A stretch of 64,000 bases of DNA. Origin: Methanomicrobiales archaeon (GTDB lineage Archaea > Halobacteriota > Methanomicrobia > Methanomicrobiales > Methanospirillaceae). The notes beneath the pieces are model-generated. The model made no database searches and was not told where the DNA came from. It was given only the letters and a program-made list of their open reading frames with translations. Shown in pieces: positions 17,172-25,697 of this stretch. How positions within the stretch are numbered: the stretch's first letter is position 1; each line of letters starts with the position of its first letter. The stretch is taken from the NCBI GenBank assembly GCA_012516785.1, contig JAAYWH010000096.1:24001-88000 (forward strand). Direction: 5' to 3'. Made by a program: the position numbers and the translations under genes.

Positions 17172-18668
17172 ATGGACTGGGCATCAAAGTACCGCCCGAA
17201 GCACCTGGCAGACGTGGTCGGGAACAGCACTGCATTACAGCTCATGGCAGAGTGGGCCCGTTCCTGGACGTTTTCAAGCAAACCGCTGCTTCTCTATGGA
17301 AAACCGGGGACAGGAAAAACCTCGAGTGTCTACGCTCTGGCAGCAGATTTTTCCTGGGAGGTCATTGAGCTGAATGCCAGTGACCAGCGGACGAGAGATA
17401 TCATCAAAAAGGTTGCCGGTGCCGGTAGTGTCACAGGGAGCCTTATCGGTGCGTCACGAAAATTGATCCTGCTCGATGAAGCCGATAATCTTCACGGTAC
17501 GGCAGACCGGGGTGGAGCACGTGCAATTCTTGACGTGATGAGAGATACACGTCAGCCGCTGATCCTCATTGTCAATGAGCTCTACCAGGTGACCCCGGAG
17601 ATCAGGTCACATGCCGAACAAGTCCAGTTCCGCGCTCTCCCTGCACGGTCAATCATCCCAAGGCTCAGGTACATCTGTAGTGCAGAAGGTCTCAAGTGCA
17701 GCGAAGATTCCCTGAGGATTATTGCAGAGTCAGCAAACGGCGATATGAGAGCAGCCATCAATATGCTTGAAGCTGCGGCAATAGGACGCTCTTCGATTGG
17801 GGATAAAGAGGTATCTACCTCCCGGAAGGATGAGCGGGCATCGGTCTTTGACCTGATCAGCGCAGTCTATGGATCTGCCAAACCACAGAAGCTGATGCAG
17901 ATAGTATACGAAGTTGATGAAACCCCGGATACAATCGCCCAGTGGATCGAATCAAACATCGGGCATATCAAGGAAATGAACCGTTATTTTCAGGCGTACC
18001 ATTACCTGATTCGTGCCGATGAATACATAGGGCTGACGTATCGCCAGCAATATCATACCCTCTGGCGATATGCTACTGCTCTGATGGTTCTCGGGGTATC
18101 TGAATCGGCAGGGGGGAAGGGGATACATGCACGTATAACCTCTCCCGAACGATGGAGAAAGATAGGCAGTTACCGGAAGCAGAACATGGTTCGTACCGCG
18201 ATGCTTGCAAAGATTGGCAAATCTCTTCATCTCTCCCAATATACGCTCCGCGATTCCTACCTGACACCGTTTTCCCTCCTGGCCGATCGCGACCCCCTGG
18301 AATTCGCCCGGGCGTTCTCTCTTGATGCCGATGAGTTAAACCTCCTGATCCATGATAAGCCCAGATCACAGAAAGTGGTAAAAAATCTGATAGATGAGGA
18401 GCGGGTAAAGGAGAGAGAACGCGTAAAAGCCGGAAAATTGAAGGGAAAAAAAGAGTCTGAACCTTCAGCTGTAGTGGGGAGAAGTGCAGGGCCGCTGCCG
18501 ATCCCACCCAACGAGCCTGCTCCCGGACAGGATACGAAGGGGCTGCCGAAATCTCCTCTTCCTGGCAGTGAACCCCCCAGTGAAATGCGAAAAGACGGGA
18601 AAAATGCATCCGGCGATGAGAAACCGGAGGAAAAACGTACTCAAAAAACTCTCTTTGACGGGTTCTGA
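17172..18668 (+). CDS. rfcL: Replication factor C large subunit
   Basis: Clamp-loader large subunit, which opens the PCNA ring at primer-template junctions; 498 residues. AAA+ motifs: MDWASKYRPKHLADVVGN, Walker A GKPGTGKT (43-50), Walker B LILLDEAD (98-105), and sensor regions NELYQV and NGDMRAAINML. The C-terminal third is charged and low complexity (KERERVKAGKLKGKKE and a Pro/Lys-rich stretch). It ends in a PIP box, QKTLFDGF (491-498), that would dock onto PCNA. Its last 28 bp overlap the convergent UPF0146 gene. A weak AGTTAGG precedes the ATG. Confidence 0.96.
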   Translation: MDWASKYRPKHLADVVGNSTALQLMAEWARSWTFSSKPLLLYGKPGTGKTSSVYALAADFSWEVIELNASDQRTRDIIKKVAGAGSVTGSLIGASRKLILLDEADNLHGTADRGGARAILDVMRDTRQPLILIVNELYQVTPEIRSHAEQVQFRALPARSIIPRLRYICSAEGLKCSEDSLRIIAESANGDMRAAINMLEAAAIGRSSIGDKEVSTSRKDERASVFDLISAVYGSAKPQKLMQIVYEVDETPDTIAQWIESNIGHIKEMNRYFQAYHYLIRADEYIGLTYRQQYHTLWRYATALMVLGVSESAGGKGIHARITSPERWRKIGSYRKQNMVRTAMLAKIGKSLHLSQYTLRDSYLTPFSLLADRDPLEFARAFSLDADELNLLIHDKPRSQKVVKNLIDEERVKERERVKAGKLKGKKESEPSAVVGRSAGPLPIPPNEPAPGQDTKGLPKSPLPGSEPPSEMRKDGKNASGDEKPEEKRTQKTLFDGF

Positions 18669-19063
18669 CGTGTATGATACCGGTGAAGGGGAACTCCGCA
18701 TTCGATTATTTCACCACCCCTGCCATACCCTTCAAATCCAAGATGATAGATGAGGAGATCGACATCGATTCCTTCTGCAAGCCGGATCAGGGGGGGTACC
18801 ATCTCTTCTCCGGGACGGATCGAATATATCAGATCAATACCTTCATACAGACGGATATCCGGGGAGAAGATGTCATCAATAAGGAACGGGACATGGGAAG
18901 ACTGTCGGGGAGGTACAATGTCGGTGCAGAATACGTGAACACCTGATTTACTGAGTATCTCAGCGGCTGTAAAATTGGATCCTACCCCCACCTCAGCTGC
19001 TGAATGGTAACAGGACACAATATAGACCCCGATACAGCGTTCAATATGTTTATCAGTGCCCAT
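18641..19063 (-). CDS. UPF0146 family protein (SAM-methyltransferase-like fold)
   Basis: A 140-residue archaeal protein of the uncharacterised UPF0146 family. It shows the remnants of a Rossmann methyltransferase core: AAEVGVGSNFTAAEILSKSG, then VFCTDIVPP and IDLIYSIRPGEEMVPPL. The last of these is a well-conserved phrase in this family. No catalytic assignment is known to me. The 3' end runs 28 bp into the end of rfcL on the other strand. It is divergent from archaemetzincin, with starts only 16 bp apart, so the two share a promoter region. Confidence 0.8.
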   Translation of the reverse strand: MGTDKHIERCIGVYIVSCYHSAAEVGVGSNFTAAEILSKSGVHVFCTDIVPPRQSSHVPFLIDDIFSPDIRLYEGIDLIYSIRPGEEMVPPLIRLAEGIDVDLLIYHLGFEGYGRGGEIIECGVPLHRYHTRQNPSKRVF

Positions 19064-19079
19064 TCAGAGTATATTGGTG

Positions 19080-19628
19080 ATGGATCTCCTTATTTTTTGG
19101 GATTCCGGAGCACCTGCAGGCCTCGAGCTCCCAGTCATGCGTATGGTATCAGGAGTGCTTGAAATTCCCACGAGGGTATGTGCAAATCCACTCATCCTGA
19201 ACGGGTATGTGGGATCCCGTCATCAGACAGATGCCAGTGTCCTTCTGGATACGATCGATATGTTCAAGCAACGCCAGGGTATCAGGCACCTTATCCTGGT
19301 AGTCACTGGGAACGACATATTTTCCACCGGAACCACTTCATTGTTCGGCCTGGCCCGTCCTTCTGCAGGGGCAGCAGTCGTGTCCACAGCACGGCTGACC
19401 AATGAGTTCTATGGGAGAGACGGTGACGAGGATGACCTTATTGACCGGACAGTAAAGGAGAGTGCCCATGAGATAGGGCACCTCTTCGGCCTGGATCATT
19501 GCATGACGCCGGAATGTATCATGCACAACCCCCTGACCCTTGACGATCTCGAGCGTAAAAAACGCTGGTTTTGCCCGGAATGTAAGGGTCTCCTCGAAAC
19601 TGCCAACCTGGTGCATTCCCTCTCTTGA
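19080..19628 (+). CDS. amzA: Archaemetzincin (zinc metallopeptidase)
   Basis: Metzincin-like zinc protease, 182 residues from ATG 19080. The extended motif AHEIGHLFGLDHC is intact: H130, E131, H134 and H140 bind and activate zinc. It is followed by CMTPECIMHN, including the structural methionine. C141, C146, C165 and C168 form the second zinc site typical of this family. Targets are unknown. The longer frame beginning at 19056 overlaps the divergent UPF0146 gene and lacks support; a GTG directly precedes the chosen ATG. No signal peptide, so a cytoplasmic location is inferred. Confidence 0.93.
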   Translation: MDLLIFWDSGAPAGLELPVMRMVSGVLEIPTRVCANPLILNGYVGSRHQTDASVLLDTIDMFKQRQGIRHLILVVTGNDIFSTGTTSLFGLARPSAGAAVVSTARLTNEFYGRDGDEDDLIDRTVKESAHEIGHLFGLDHCMTPECIMHNPLTLDDLERKKRWFCPECKGLLETANLVHSLS

Positions 19629-19890
19629 ATCCTTCCTCTCCTTCCTCCCCTCACCCTATTCCCTCCCTGGAACCAGCTGGCAATATGAGCACCAGATACC
19701 CGGAGCTATTGAGATTACGTACGGAACATCAGGCGATACCTCATCATTTCCCCGAAAGGCTACGTCAGGGATCCCTTCTCACGGAATCGGGGGATATTTA
19801 AAAACAGAATCAGGTAGCCTTAATGGATATCTGAAGGATTGACAGGGATTTGGAGAATTACAGAAGTCCCCTGAGGGAGATACACAAGAG

Positions 19891-19915
19891 ATGATAATGC
19901 CGGAGGCATTTTCAT
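19891..19915. repeat. Hairpin element, second copy
   Basis: ATGATAATGCC, GGA, GGCATTTTCAT: the same inverted repeat as at 15281-15305 with one mismatch in the left arm. It lies about 150 bp beyond the L12 stop and 260 bp after archaemetzincin, so it could serve either operon as a terminator or be a dispersed short palindrome. Confidence 0.6.
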
Positions 19916-20024
19916 TGGTACCGCCTATGAGCCCCGATGTCGGGATGCGGGCATAATTTATGAAAATCACGAAGTGACTGTCATTCGAACAATCCATGAA
20001 CGTCGTTCATTCGAGCAGAAAGTG

Positions 20025-20047
20025 TGAAAATGCCTGAGGCATTTTCA
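20025..20047 (-). terminator. Hairpin element, third copy; probable terminator of the ribosomal-protein operon
   Basis: TGAAAATGCC, TGA, GGCATTTTCA: perfect 10-bp arms, 17 bp beyond the L12 stop codon. Read on the minus strand it follows a T-run (CCTTTTTTACAA). Same element as at 15281 and 19891. Confidence 0.65.
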
Positions 20048-20063
20048 TTGTAAAAAAGGTGTT

Positions 20064-20384
20064 TCAGCCGAACAGGGCACCGAGCCCTGCCATGCCGCTC
20101 TCTTCTTCTTCCTTCTTGTCTTCCGGAGCCGGGGCTGCGGCAGCCTGTGCAGTTGCAGCAGGAGCGGCTGCAGCAGCAGCCGGAGCCGCTGCAACAGCTA
20201 CCGGGGCAACGGCAGCCTTGCTGATAGCCTCTTCGATATTCACTCCATCGAGGGCTGCTACCAGGGCCTTGATTCGGGCGTCGTCAACAGCGATACCGGC
20301 AGCGGTAAGGACCGCTTTTATACTCTCTTCCTTGATCGGCTTTCCTGCCTTGTGCAGGAGAAGCGCTGCGTAGATATATTCCAT
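20064..20384 (-). CDS. rpl12: 50S ribosomal protein L12 (P1 type)
   Basis: Acidic stalk protein of 106 residues that recruits translation factors. The N-terminal dimerisation domain starts [17 protein letters not shown]. The middle is an Ala/Pro-rich hinge ([20 protein letters not shown]). The C-terminal [15 protein letters not shown] is the conserved factor-binding tail of archaeal P1/L12. Last gene of the L11-L1-L10-L12 order shared by archaea and bacteria, 25 bp after L10. Confidence 0.97.
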   Translation of the reverse strand: MEYIYAALLLHKAGKPIKEESIKAVLTAAGIAVDDARIKALVAALDGVNIEEAISKAAVAPVAVAAAPAAAAAAPAATAQAAAAPAPEDKKEEEESGMAGLGALFG

Positions 20385-20409
20385 CTTTTATCACCTACTC
20401 TCGAATTGT

Positions 20410-21264
20410 TCAGGATCCCCCTACCAGAGTCTGGAGGGCGGCACTTTCCCTGTGCGCTTTTCCAATGATACCATCAATCACGTCTTTTTCGTAGACGCTT
20501 GCCTCAACCGCAAGCCCCCGGGCTTCCCTGACAGCCCGGCCAATGATCGGTGCCATGGTCTCCTTTGTGGGAATCACGGCATTGACCGACAGGTTGAAAG
20601 CCTGCTGTCCTGCAAGGGCGATCTGCCCGATGATCATATCCTCATCAATCGCAAGAACTGACGGTTCGTACACACTGCCTTCAAAGAATGCAGCCTGCAG
20701 AATCAGCCCGACGTCCATCGGTTTGACATCGAGTTTGGATAAGACATCAGCGAGCTTGGCACTGATCACCTCACCTTTCCGCACGACCGTTTTGGTCTCG
20801 CGGATCTTCACCTTGCCGGCTTCGATTGCTGCCGGAATACCCGCCTGTTGCAGCTCGCCAACGATCGGTCCAGGCCTGAAACTGGTCGGTCCCTTCTCAA
20901 CAATGATATCTTCAGGAGCCTTCTCGCCAGGCTTTGCCGCCATCTTGGTTTTCGTCTTTTCGAGCTTCTTGAACAACTTGAACGGATTTTCATTGGTGAA
21001 GATGATTGCAGAATGTCCGGAGATAAAATCCCCAAGGGCTTTTACATCCCCGCCCATCTCCTGGAATGCGTGCTCGATCAGGGTGTTCCTGGTCATTTTG
21101 AGCTTTGCTGATCCTTTCAGATTTCGCCGAATCTGCTGGAGCTGGGATGCGGGTATACCATACATATCGACAAGACCTGTCAGTGCGTACTTCCCAATAT
21201 CGGCCTTTATCTCTTCGACCTCTTTCCGCTTCCATGCCGGAAGGTGATGGGTGTACAGCGCCAT
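20410..21264 (-). CDS. rpl10: 50S ribosomal protein L10 (P0 / uL10)
   Basis: Stalk-base protein that anchors L12 dimers on the ribosome. It is 284 residues and begins MALYTHHLPAWKRKEVEEIK. The RNA-binding domain includes KMTRNTLIEHAFQEMGG and the insert domain includes FRPGPIVGELQQAGIPAAIE. The C-terminal helices would carry L12 dimers. It seems to lack the long acidic P0-like tail with the GLGALF end seen in many archaeal homologues (it ends QTLVGGS); that ending is here only on L12. Its start abuts the L1 stop (one shared base). Confidence 0.95.
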   Translation of the reverse strand: MALYTHHLPAWKRKEVEEIKADIGKYALTGLVDMYGIPASQLQQIRRNLKGSAKLKMTRNTLIEHAFQEMGGDVKALGDFISGHSAIIFTNENPFKLFKKLEKTKTKMAAKPGEKAPEDIIVEKGPTSFRPGPIVGELQQAGIPAAIEAGKVKIRETKTVVRKGEVISAKLADVLSKLDVKPMDVGLILQAAFFEGSVYEPSVLAIDEDMIIGQIALAGQQAFNLSVNAVIPTKETMAPIIGRAVREARGLAVEASVYEKDVIDGIIGKAHRESAALQTLVGGS

Positions 21265-21908
21265 TATAACAGCCTCTCCGCAGGACCCATGGTGGTCTTG
21301 ACAAAGACCGACCTGATGTTCATCGATCCCTGCTCGAGCACTCCCTCGATTTTCTTCAGGACCGCATCGATATTTTCTGCAATCTGTTCAGGGGGCATCT
21401 GCGTCGACCCGACTTTCACATGGAACGTCTTTTTATCTTTCGTTCGTACCTTTACAGATTTCCGAAGACGTTCCACCATCGGCCTAATGTCGGTTCCGCC
21501 AGGGATTGGGGTCGGCATCCGGCCTCTTGGCCCGAGACGGGGTCCAAGGAATCGGCCGACCTGTGGCATAACCCCGGTATCTGCAAGGAAGAAGCGGTAC
21601 TTTCCTGCAACCTGCCTTGCTTCACGTGGTTCGCCTCCAAGGCGTTCGATCTCTTCCGGGCCGATGATCAGGTCCACTCCTGCTTCGCGTGCCTGAGTGG
21701 TTATGTCACCCTTGCCAAGAACCGCAATCCCCACGGTCTTTCCCGTGCCATGGGGAAGAAGAATCGTCTCATCGATACGGTTCTTCGGCTGCGCCATATC
21801 GATATTCTTGAGATTGATGGTGATATCCACACTCTCAGAGAACTTCCGTTCCGGCGCCTTTTCAATGGCCGCTTTTACGGCCTCCAAAATTCTGGCCCTT
21901 TCTACCAT
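21264..21908 (-). CDS. rpl1: 50S ribosomal protein L1
   Basis: Two-domain L1-stalk protein, 214 residues, which helps release E-site tRNA. Typical phrases are DITINLKNIDMAQPKNRIDE, LPHGTGKTVGIAVLGKG, MPQVGRFLGPRLGPRGRMPTP and QIAENIDAVLKKIEG. In Methanococcus, L1 represses its own operon by binding a site inside its coding start. A 5-bp hairpin (GGCCG, TAAAAG, CGGCC) lies at codons 9-14 here, at a comparable place. Same operon as L10 and L12; L11 is 58 bp upstream. Confidence 0.96.
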   Translation of the reverse strand: MVERARILEAVKAAIEKAPERKFSESVDITINLKNIDMAQPKNRIDETILLPHGTGKTVGIAVLGKGDITTQAREAGVDLIIGPEEIERLGGEPREARQVAGKYRFFLADTGVMPQVGRFLGPRLGPRGRMPTPIPGGTDIRPMVERLRKSVKVRTKDKKTFHVKVGSTQMPPEQIAENIDAVLKKIEGVLEQGSMNIRSVFVKTTMGPAERLL

Positions 21909-21966
21909 ATGGTTCCTCCATAGTCCTCGACCACTTGTGATCTTCTATGGGTTGTAAGCCAATTCG

Positions 21967-22443
21967 TTACTGAGCAAGAACCGAGTCATACGTTCCGGCA
22001 TCAATCGCCGCAAGAATCTCCTTGGGGCGTTTGCCTTCAACGTTCACACCCATCGAAACACAGGTTCCGACAACTTCCTTGACCGCATTCTTGAGATCGT
22101 AAGAGAGCATGTCGCCTGCTTTCATCCGGGCGATTCTGACCGCGGCCTGCATCGGCAAGTCGCCAACCACTTTCAGGTTGGGTTCGGGGGATCCTTTCTC
22201 GATATGAACCTCTTTTTTGATGAGAGCCGTCGTGGGCGGAATTCCCACGGTGACCGTGAAGTTCTTCTTGTCATCGACTTCGATCTTCACCGGCACCTGC
22301 ATGCCGTTGAATTCAGAGGTCTTCTTGTTGATCTCATCGACAACTGCCTTCACGTTAATACCGAGTGGTCCGAGTGCGGGTCCGATCGGCGGACCTGCGG
22401 TCGCCTTGCCTCCGGATACTAATACCTCGACCACGTCTGCCAT
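21967..22443 (-). CDS. rpl11: 50S ribosomal protein L11
   Basis: Ribosomal GTPase-centre protein of 158 residues. The start [20 protein letters not shown] continues as [19 protein letters not shown], the universal L11 signature; the C-terminal rRNA-binding domain ends with [20 protein letters not shown]. It leads the L11-L1-L10-L12 genes. A leader of about 100 bp separates it from nusG and holds a perfect palindrome and TATA-like sequence, so it may have its own promoter besides read-through from ftsZ-secE-nusG. Confidence 0.97.
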   Translation of the reverse strand: MADVVEVLVSGGKATAGPPIGPALGPLGINVKAVVDEINKKTSEFNGMQVPVKIEVDDKKNFTVTVGIPPTTALIKKEVHIEKGSPEPNLKVVGDLPMQAAVRIARMKAGDMLSYDLKNAVKEVVGTCVSMGVNVEGKRPKEILAAIDAGTYDSVLAQ

Positions 22444-22461
22444 GGTATCACCATGCTGTCC

Positions 22462-22480
22462 CGCTGAAACGGTTTCAGCG
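22462..22480 (-). promoter_or_regulatory. Perfect palindrome in the rpl11 leader
   Basis: CGCTGAAAC, one central base, GTTTCAGCG: 9-bp arms, 19 bp before the L11 start codon on the minus strand. No T-run follows, so it does not look like a simple terminator of nusG. Upstream on the same strand are CCTTTAAGTC (TATA-like, near 22510) and a TTTTTTAA tract. It could be an operator or an mRNA hairpin controlling the ribosomal-protein operon; role unproven. Confidence 0.45.
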
Positions 22481-22542
22481 TGGGTTAAAAAAGTTATACT
22501 CGTGAAGACTTAAAGGTTATAGCCTTAAGATGATGGGAGGAT

Positions 22543-23016
22543 CTATGCACTTTCCCCGCGGTCGACCACGCGGACATTGTCCCCTCTGACCGTGATGGGG
22601 ATGGGCAGAACACTTTCGTAGAGCTCGACCGTGATCTCTTCTTTGCCGGCATCTATTCGTTTTACGACTGCCTTCTCACCTTTGAAGGGTCCAGCGATGA
22701 GCTCAACAATGGTCCCTTCAGAGATACCGCTGACTACTGGTTTCGGTACGAGGAAGTGCGCAACCTCCTCAAATGTCGTCTCACCCCTCACCACAGTGCG
22801 CGCATGAGCAACCTTCTCTGCCAGCTGTTCGATCCGTGCAAGACTTTCAGGAGTCTCGACAAGTACATATCCCTTCAACTCATCAGGAACGATAATGGCA
22901 GTGACCTTCACATCAGTCGCCCCAGTATCAATGGCTTTCCTGATATTGTCGGCGACCGTGCGTTCCTGCTTGGATGTGGTCTTGATGGCAAAAATACGGT
23001 TGGTGTACTCTTCCAT
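22543..23016 (-). CDS. spt5: Transcription elongation factor Spt5 (NusG-like)
   Basis: Archaeal Spt5/NusG, 157 residues: an N-terminal NGN domain that binds the RNA polymerase clamp (RIFAIKTTSKQERTVADNI, YVLVETPESLARIEQL) and a C-terminal KOW domain (EGTIVELIAGPFKGEKAVVKRIDAGKEE read in parts). Annotated in older genomes as ribosomal protein L24-like or NusG. Sits directly after secE as in most archaea and bacteria (secE-nusG-rplK order), 5 bp apart. Confidence 0.95.
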   Translation of the reverse strand: MEEYTNRIFAIKTTSKQERTVADNIRKAIDTGATDVKVTAIIVPDELKGYVLVETPESLARIEQLAEKVAHARTVVRGETTFEEVAHFLVPKPVVSGISEGTIVELIAGPFKGEKAVVKRIDAGKEEITVELYESVLPIPITVRGDNVRVVDRGESA

Positions 23017-23021
23017 AGCAA

Positions 23022-23216
23022 TCAGGACAGAGGGATCATGCCGATATAGATCAGAAATCCAATAAGACCGACGATCAGAACACCAGCGGCCGCAACCAGT
23101 GCAATCTTCCTGAACTCCTCTTTCGTCGGGGTTCTCGCCAGCTTGAGGATCCGCCAGTACTTCCTGAACAGTTCCTCATTCACGTCAAATTTTATGTCGG
23201 GCTTTGCTATTTCCAT
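23022..23216 (-). CDS. secE: Preprotein translocase subunit SecE (Sec61 gamma)
   Basis: Single-span 64-residue subunit clamping the Sec61 channel. An amphipathic N-terminal helix (YWRILKLARTPTKEEFRKIA) is followed by one transmembrane helix (ALVAAAGVLIVGLIGFLIYIG). KLARTPTKEEF is the conserved archaeal/eukaryotic signature. It begins 6 bp after ftsZ and is followed by spt5, so division, secretion and transcription genes share one transcript. Confidence 0.95.
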   Translation of the reverse strand: MEIAKPDIKFDVNEELFRKYWRILKLARTPTKEEFRKIALVAAAGVLIVGLIGFLIYIGMIPLS

Positions 23217-23222
23217 GGGGTA

Positions 23223-24314
23223 TCACTTCAGAAAGTCGATTTCAAACTGCTTCTGAACTTTGGGGGTTATCTTCTCGTTTCTCCCATATATTTGTGGCGA
23301 CCGTACACCGGTTACTACCAGCATGGTCCTCATCTTGCTCTGCATAGAAGGATCAACCTGAGCCCCCCAGATAATACGCGCGCCCGGATCGATACGATCG
23401 TACACTTCCTGGATGACTCCTTCAGCCTCTGACATGGTCATATCAGGCCCTCCAATCACGTTCACGAGCGCAGCGGTGGCACCCGAGATATCGACATCAA
23501 GCAGGGGAGAGCGGATAGCCTTTTTCACCGAATCTGCTGCTTTATCTTCGCTGTCACTCTCCCCCACCCCGATCATGGCCACTCCGCCCCGTTCCATTAC
23601 AGTACGGACATCAGCAAAATCAAGGTTCACAAGCCCGGGCATGGTGATAAGTTCCGTGATCCCTTTCACTGCACGCATCAGGACTTCATCAGCAACTTTA
23701 AAAGCGGCATACAGGGGGAGGCGTGGGACGACTTCCAGAAGCCGGTCATTCGGCACGACGATAACGGTATCGGCCACATCGCGCAGTCGTTCGAGACCTG
23801 CTTCAGCATTTTCCATCCGGATCGCCCCCTCAGCCGTGAAAGGAAGGGTTACCACCGCAATGGTGAGCGCTCCCTCATCCCTTGCAGCCTTGGCAACGAT
23901 CGGGGCAGCGCCCGTTCCCGTGCCACCCCCAAGTCCTACCGTGATGAAGACCATGTCGCTGCCTGATACAATTTTCTTTATATCCTGTTCATTCTCGAGC
24001 GCTGCCTCCTCTCCGATCTGGGGGATGGATCCGGCACCGAGGCCCCTTGTTCGTTGCCTTCCAATGAGGATCCGGTGATCCGCAAGAGTCCTTGCAAGGT
24101 GCTGGGCATCGGTGTTCATTGCAATCAGGCTTGCCCCGTGGATACCCTCCTCCTTCATCCTTGTGATGGTATTTGACCCGCTCCCTCCGCAACCGATGAC
24201 CGTAATCTCGGTTTTGAGCTCTTTTAGAATCTGGTCAAGTTCCTCATTTTCAGAAAGGACTTTTGCAGGCTCAGTACTCACCTTGGTCAAAGCTTCTTCG
24301 ACGATCGATCTCAT
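23223..24314 (-). CDS. ftsZ: Cell division protein FtsZ
   Basis: Tubulin-like GTPase forming the division ring, 363 residues. Motifs: [14 protein letters not shown] (38-50), the tubulin signature [10 protein letters not shown] (129-138), and the T7 loop region [15 protein letters not shown] with its catalytic aspartate. I place the start at 24314, where ATGA overlaps the dtdA stop and the protein begins [15 protein letters not shown], as in FtsZ1-type archaeal homologues. An ATG 33 bp upstream is less likely. The C terminus ends [12 protein letters not shown]. First gene of the ftsZ-secE-spt5 series, translationally coupled to dtdA. Confidence 0.96.
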   Translation of the reverse strand: MRSIVEEALTKVSTEPAKVLSENEELDQILKELKTEITVIGCGGSGSNTITRMKEEGIHGASLIAMNTDAQHLARTLADHRILIGRQRTRGLGAGSIPQIGEEAALENEQDIKKIVSGSDMVFITVGLGGGTGTGAAPIVAKAARDEGALTIAVVTLPFTAEGAIRMENAEAGLERLRDVADTVIVVPNDRLLEVVPRLPLYAAFKVADEVLMRAVKGITELITMPGLVNLDFADVRTVMERGGVAMIGVGESDSEDKAADSVKKAIRSPLLDVDISGATAALVNVIGGPDMTMSEAEGVIQEVYDRIDPGARIIWGAQVDPSMQSKMRTMLVVTGVRSPQIYGRNEKITPKVQKQFEIDFLK

Positions 24315-25630
24315 ATCAGTCTCTCCAATCCCGGGATTCGGATGCATGTTGTTGTCCTGGTTTGAACCATGTCCGATGTGATTTCACGGCCGTTGATTCG
24401 CACTGTTCTGCCATTCAGCAGTTCTCCGTACAAGGGGCCCTTTGGGATGCCCAGAATGCGCGCTTTTTCCGGGTCAAACCGTGTCCTGCTGATGATCAGC
24501 TGATCCCCGTCAACCGCCGTGGTTTCTCCACTACATATCAGTGTAACGCATAAGCTTATTAAATCATGTAGTATTCGCTCCGTGTTCTCCTCCGTTGTTA
24601 TGAATATCGGCAACACTGCAGATCCTTTTGACGAGAGGATGGCCACCGGAAGATTTCCTGCTCCCTCTTTCAGACCAGTGGGATTGATCCGGATTGTTTC
24701 ATAAAAAAGATCCTCCGGGAGTCTGATAACGTTCGGTATCCCGTCTTTTAAACGGGGAGAGATATCAATCCAGGCCCTGGGAGATATTTCCTCTGCCACT
24801 CGCTGGATCTCTTCCCAGGTAAACCAGGAAATATCTCGTAACTGGAGGAGCTGACGTTCTGAAAGGCGGGGAATACCAAGATTCGCTAGCACAATCGAGA
24901 GATGGTGCATTCCGGAAGGATCGACGGCTTTTTTATCGATATACACGGCTTTTGCCTGGCTTTTCTCTATGAGGCCAGCAATCATTGAAGGATCGAGGCA
25001 CTGAACATACCTGCTGTGAACGATATGGCCAAACGCCGTTCTGGACTGGAGGGCAATCTCTGTCTCTCTGCGTGCATAATGAGAGCCGCCAAGCCCTAAT
25101 ACGTTTATCGTCTCATGCGGATATGCCTCCAGGACACTCCGAGCTACCGCATACCCAGCCCTCATATCGGTCCATTCCTTCTCCGTACTCCCTATCTCAA
25201 CAAAGAACGAAGGTGTCGCCAGCTCAGTCGGGCCATGGTGGGTAACTTCGTATGTGATGTAGTATCCTTCAGGGGCATTTTTCTTCAGATTGCCGAGCAC
25301 GGCATGCATCCATTCAGGTGAAGCAACAGCAAGTGACTTGGCGAACCCGCCGAGGCCGGCATCCGCGATATTCCCGGTGACATGCACGGTCAGGACTGGG
25401 CGGGGATGTTCTGATGAATGCCTGGAGAGGAATATGATGAGATCACAATCAAGGTCCCTGTCAAGATGGTCAAGGCAGATCAGGCGGGAATTTGATTCAT
25501 GAATAATCAAATCATGCTCTTCTAGCGGATAAGGGCGCTTATGACCAGCCTCTGTCAGTAAATCTTCCAGGCAAGTCTGAATTGTCGTTCCCGCGGGATC
25601 GAGTCGGGAATGGACGAGCGCTATCTTCAG
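24311..25630 (-). CDS. dtdA: D-aminoacyl-tRNA deacylase, DTD2 type (probable CTG start)
   Basis: Removes D-amino acids mischarged on tRNA; archaeal/plant DTD2 (GEK1) family. Core motifs: [22 protein letters not shown] (residues about 130-152 read in parts), [25 protein letters not shown]. The first canonical start (25510) would drop 40 residues, but the frame continues upstream and encodes [17 protein letters not shown]. That is the expected family N terminus. It begins at a CTG (25630-25628) preceded by AAGGAGGTG about 4 nt away. With it the protein has 439 residues, normal for methanogen DTD2. No ATG, GTG or TTG lies in frame at that point. Confidence 0.92.
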   Translation of the reverse strand: MKIALVHSRLDPAGTTIQTCLEDLLTEAGHKRPYPLEEHDLIIHESNSRLICLDHLDRDLDCDLIIFLSRHSSEHPRPVLTVHVTGNIADAGLGGFAKSLAVASPEWMHAVLGNLKKNAPEGYYITYEVTHHGPTELATPSFFVEIGSTEKEWTDMRAGYAVARSVLEAYPHETINVLGLGGSHYARRETEIALQSRTAFGHIVHSRYVQCLDPSMIAGLIEKSQAKAVYIDKKAVDPSGMHHLSIVLANLGIPRLSERQLLQLRDISWFTWEEIQRVAEEISPRAWIDISPRLKDGIPNVIRLPEDLFYETIRINPTGLKEGAGNLPVAILSSKGSAVLPIFITTEENTERILHDLISLCVTLICSGETTAVDGDQLIISRTRFDPEKARILGIPKGPLYGELLNGRTVRINGREITSDMVQTRTTTCIRIPGLERLI

Positions 25631-25697
25631 AAGACACCTCCTTTACAAGAGACAGACATGGTAAACCCTATTTCTTTGGAAACATACTATTGTTACT

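Larger units (their letters stand above)
19629..20063. other. Intergenic region with stacked palindromes
   Basis: 435 bp between the convergent archaemetzincin and L12 genes; no credible gene. It contains two copies of the GCC-GGC hairpin element (listed separately) and a 15-bp perfect palindrome ATGAACGTCGTTCAT (19996-20010) flanked by repeats of CATTCGA. There is also a short GC hairpin CCCGATGTCGGG (19933-19944) and an A/T-rich TATA-like GATATTTAAAAAC (19793-19805). The region probably terminates both operons, with room for a small RNA. Confidence 0.5.

Noticed and set aside
20543-21247. Long forward frame of 234 codons opposite ribosomal protein L10
   Set aside because: Antisense shadow; the opposite strand encodes an unmistakable L10.
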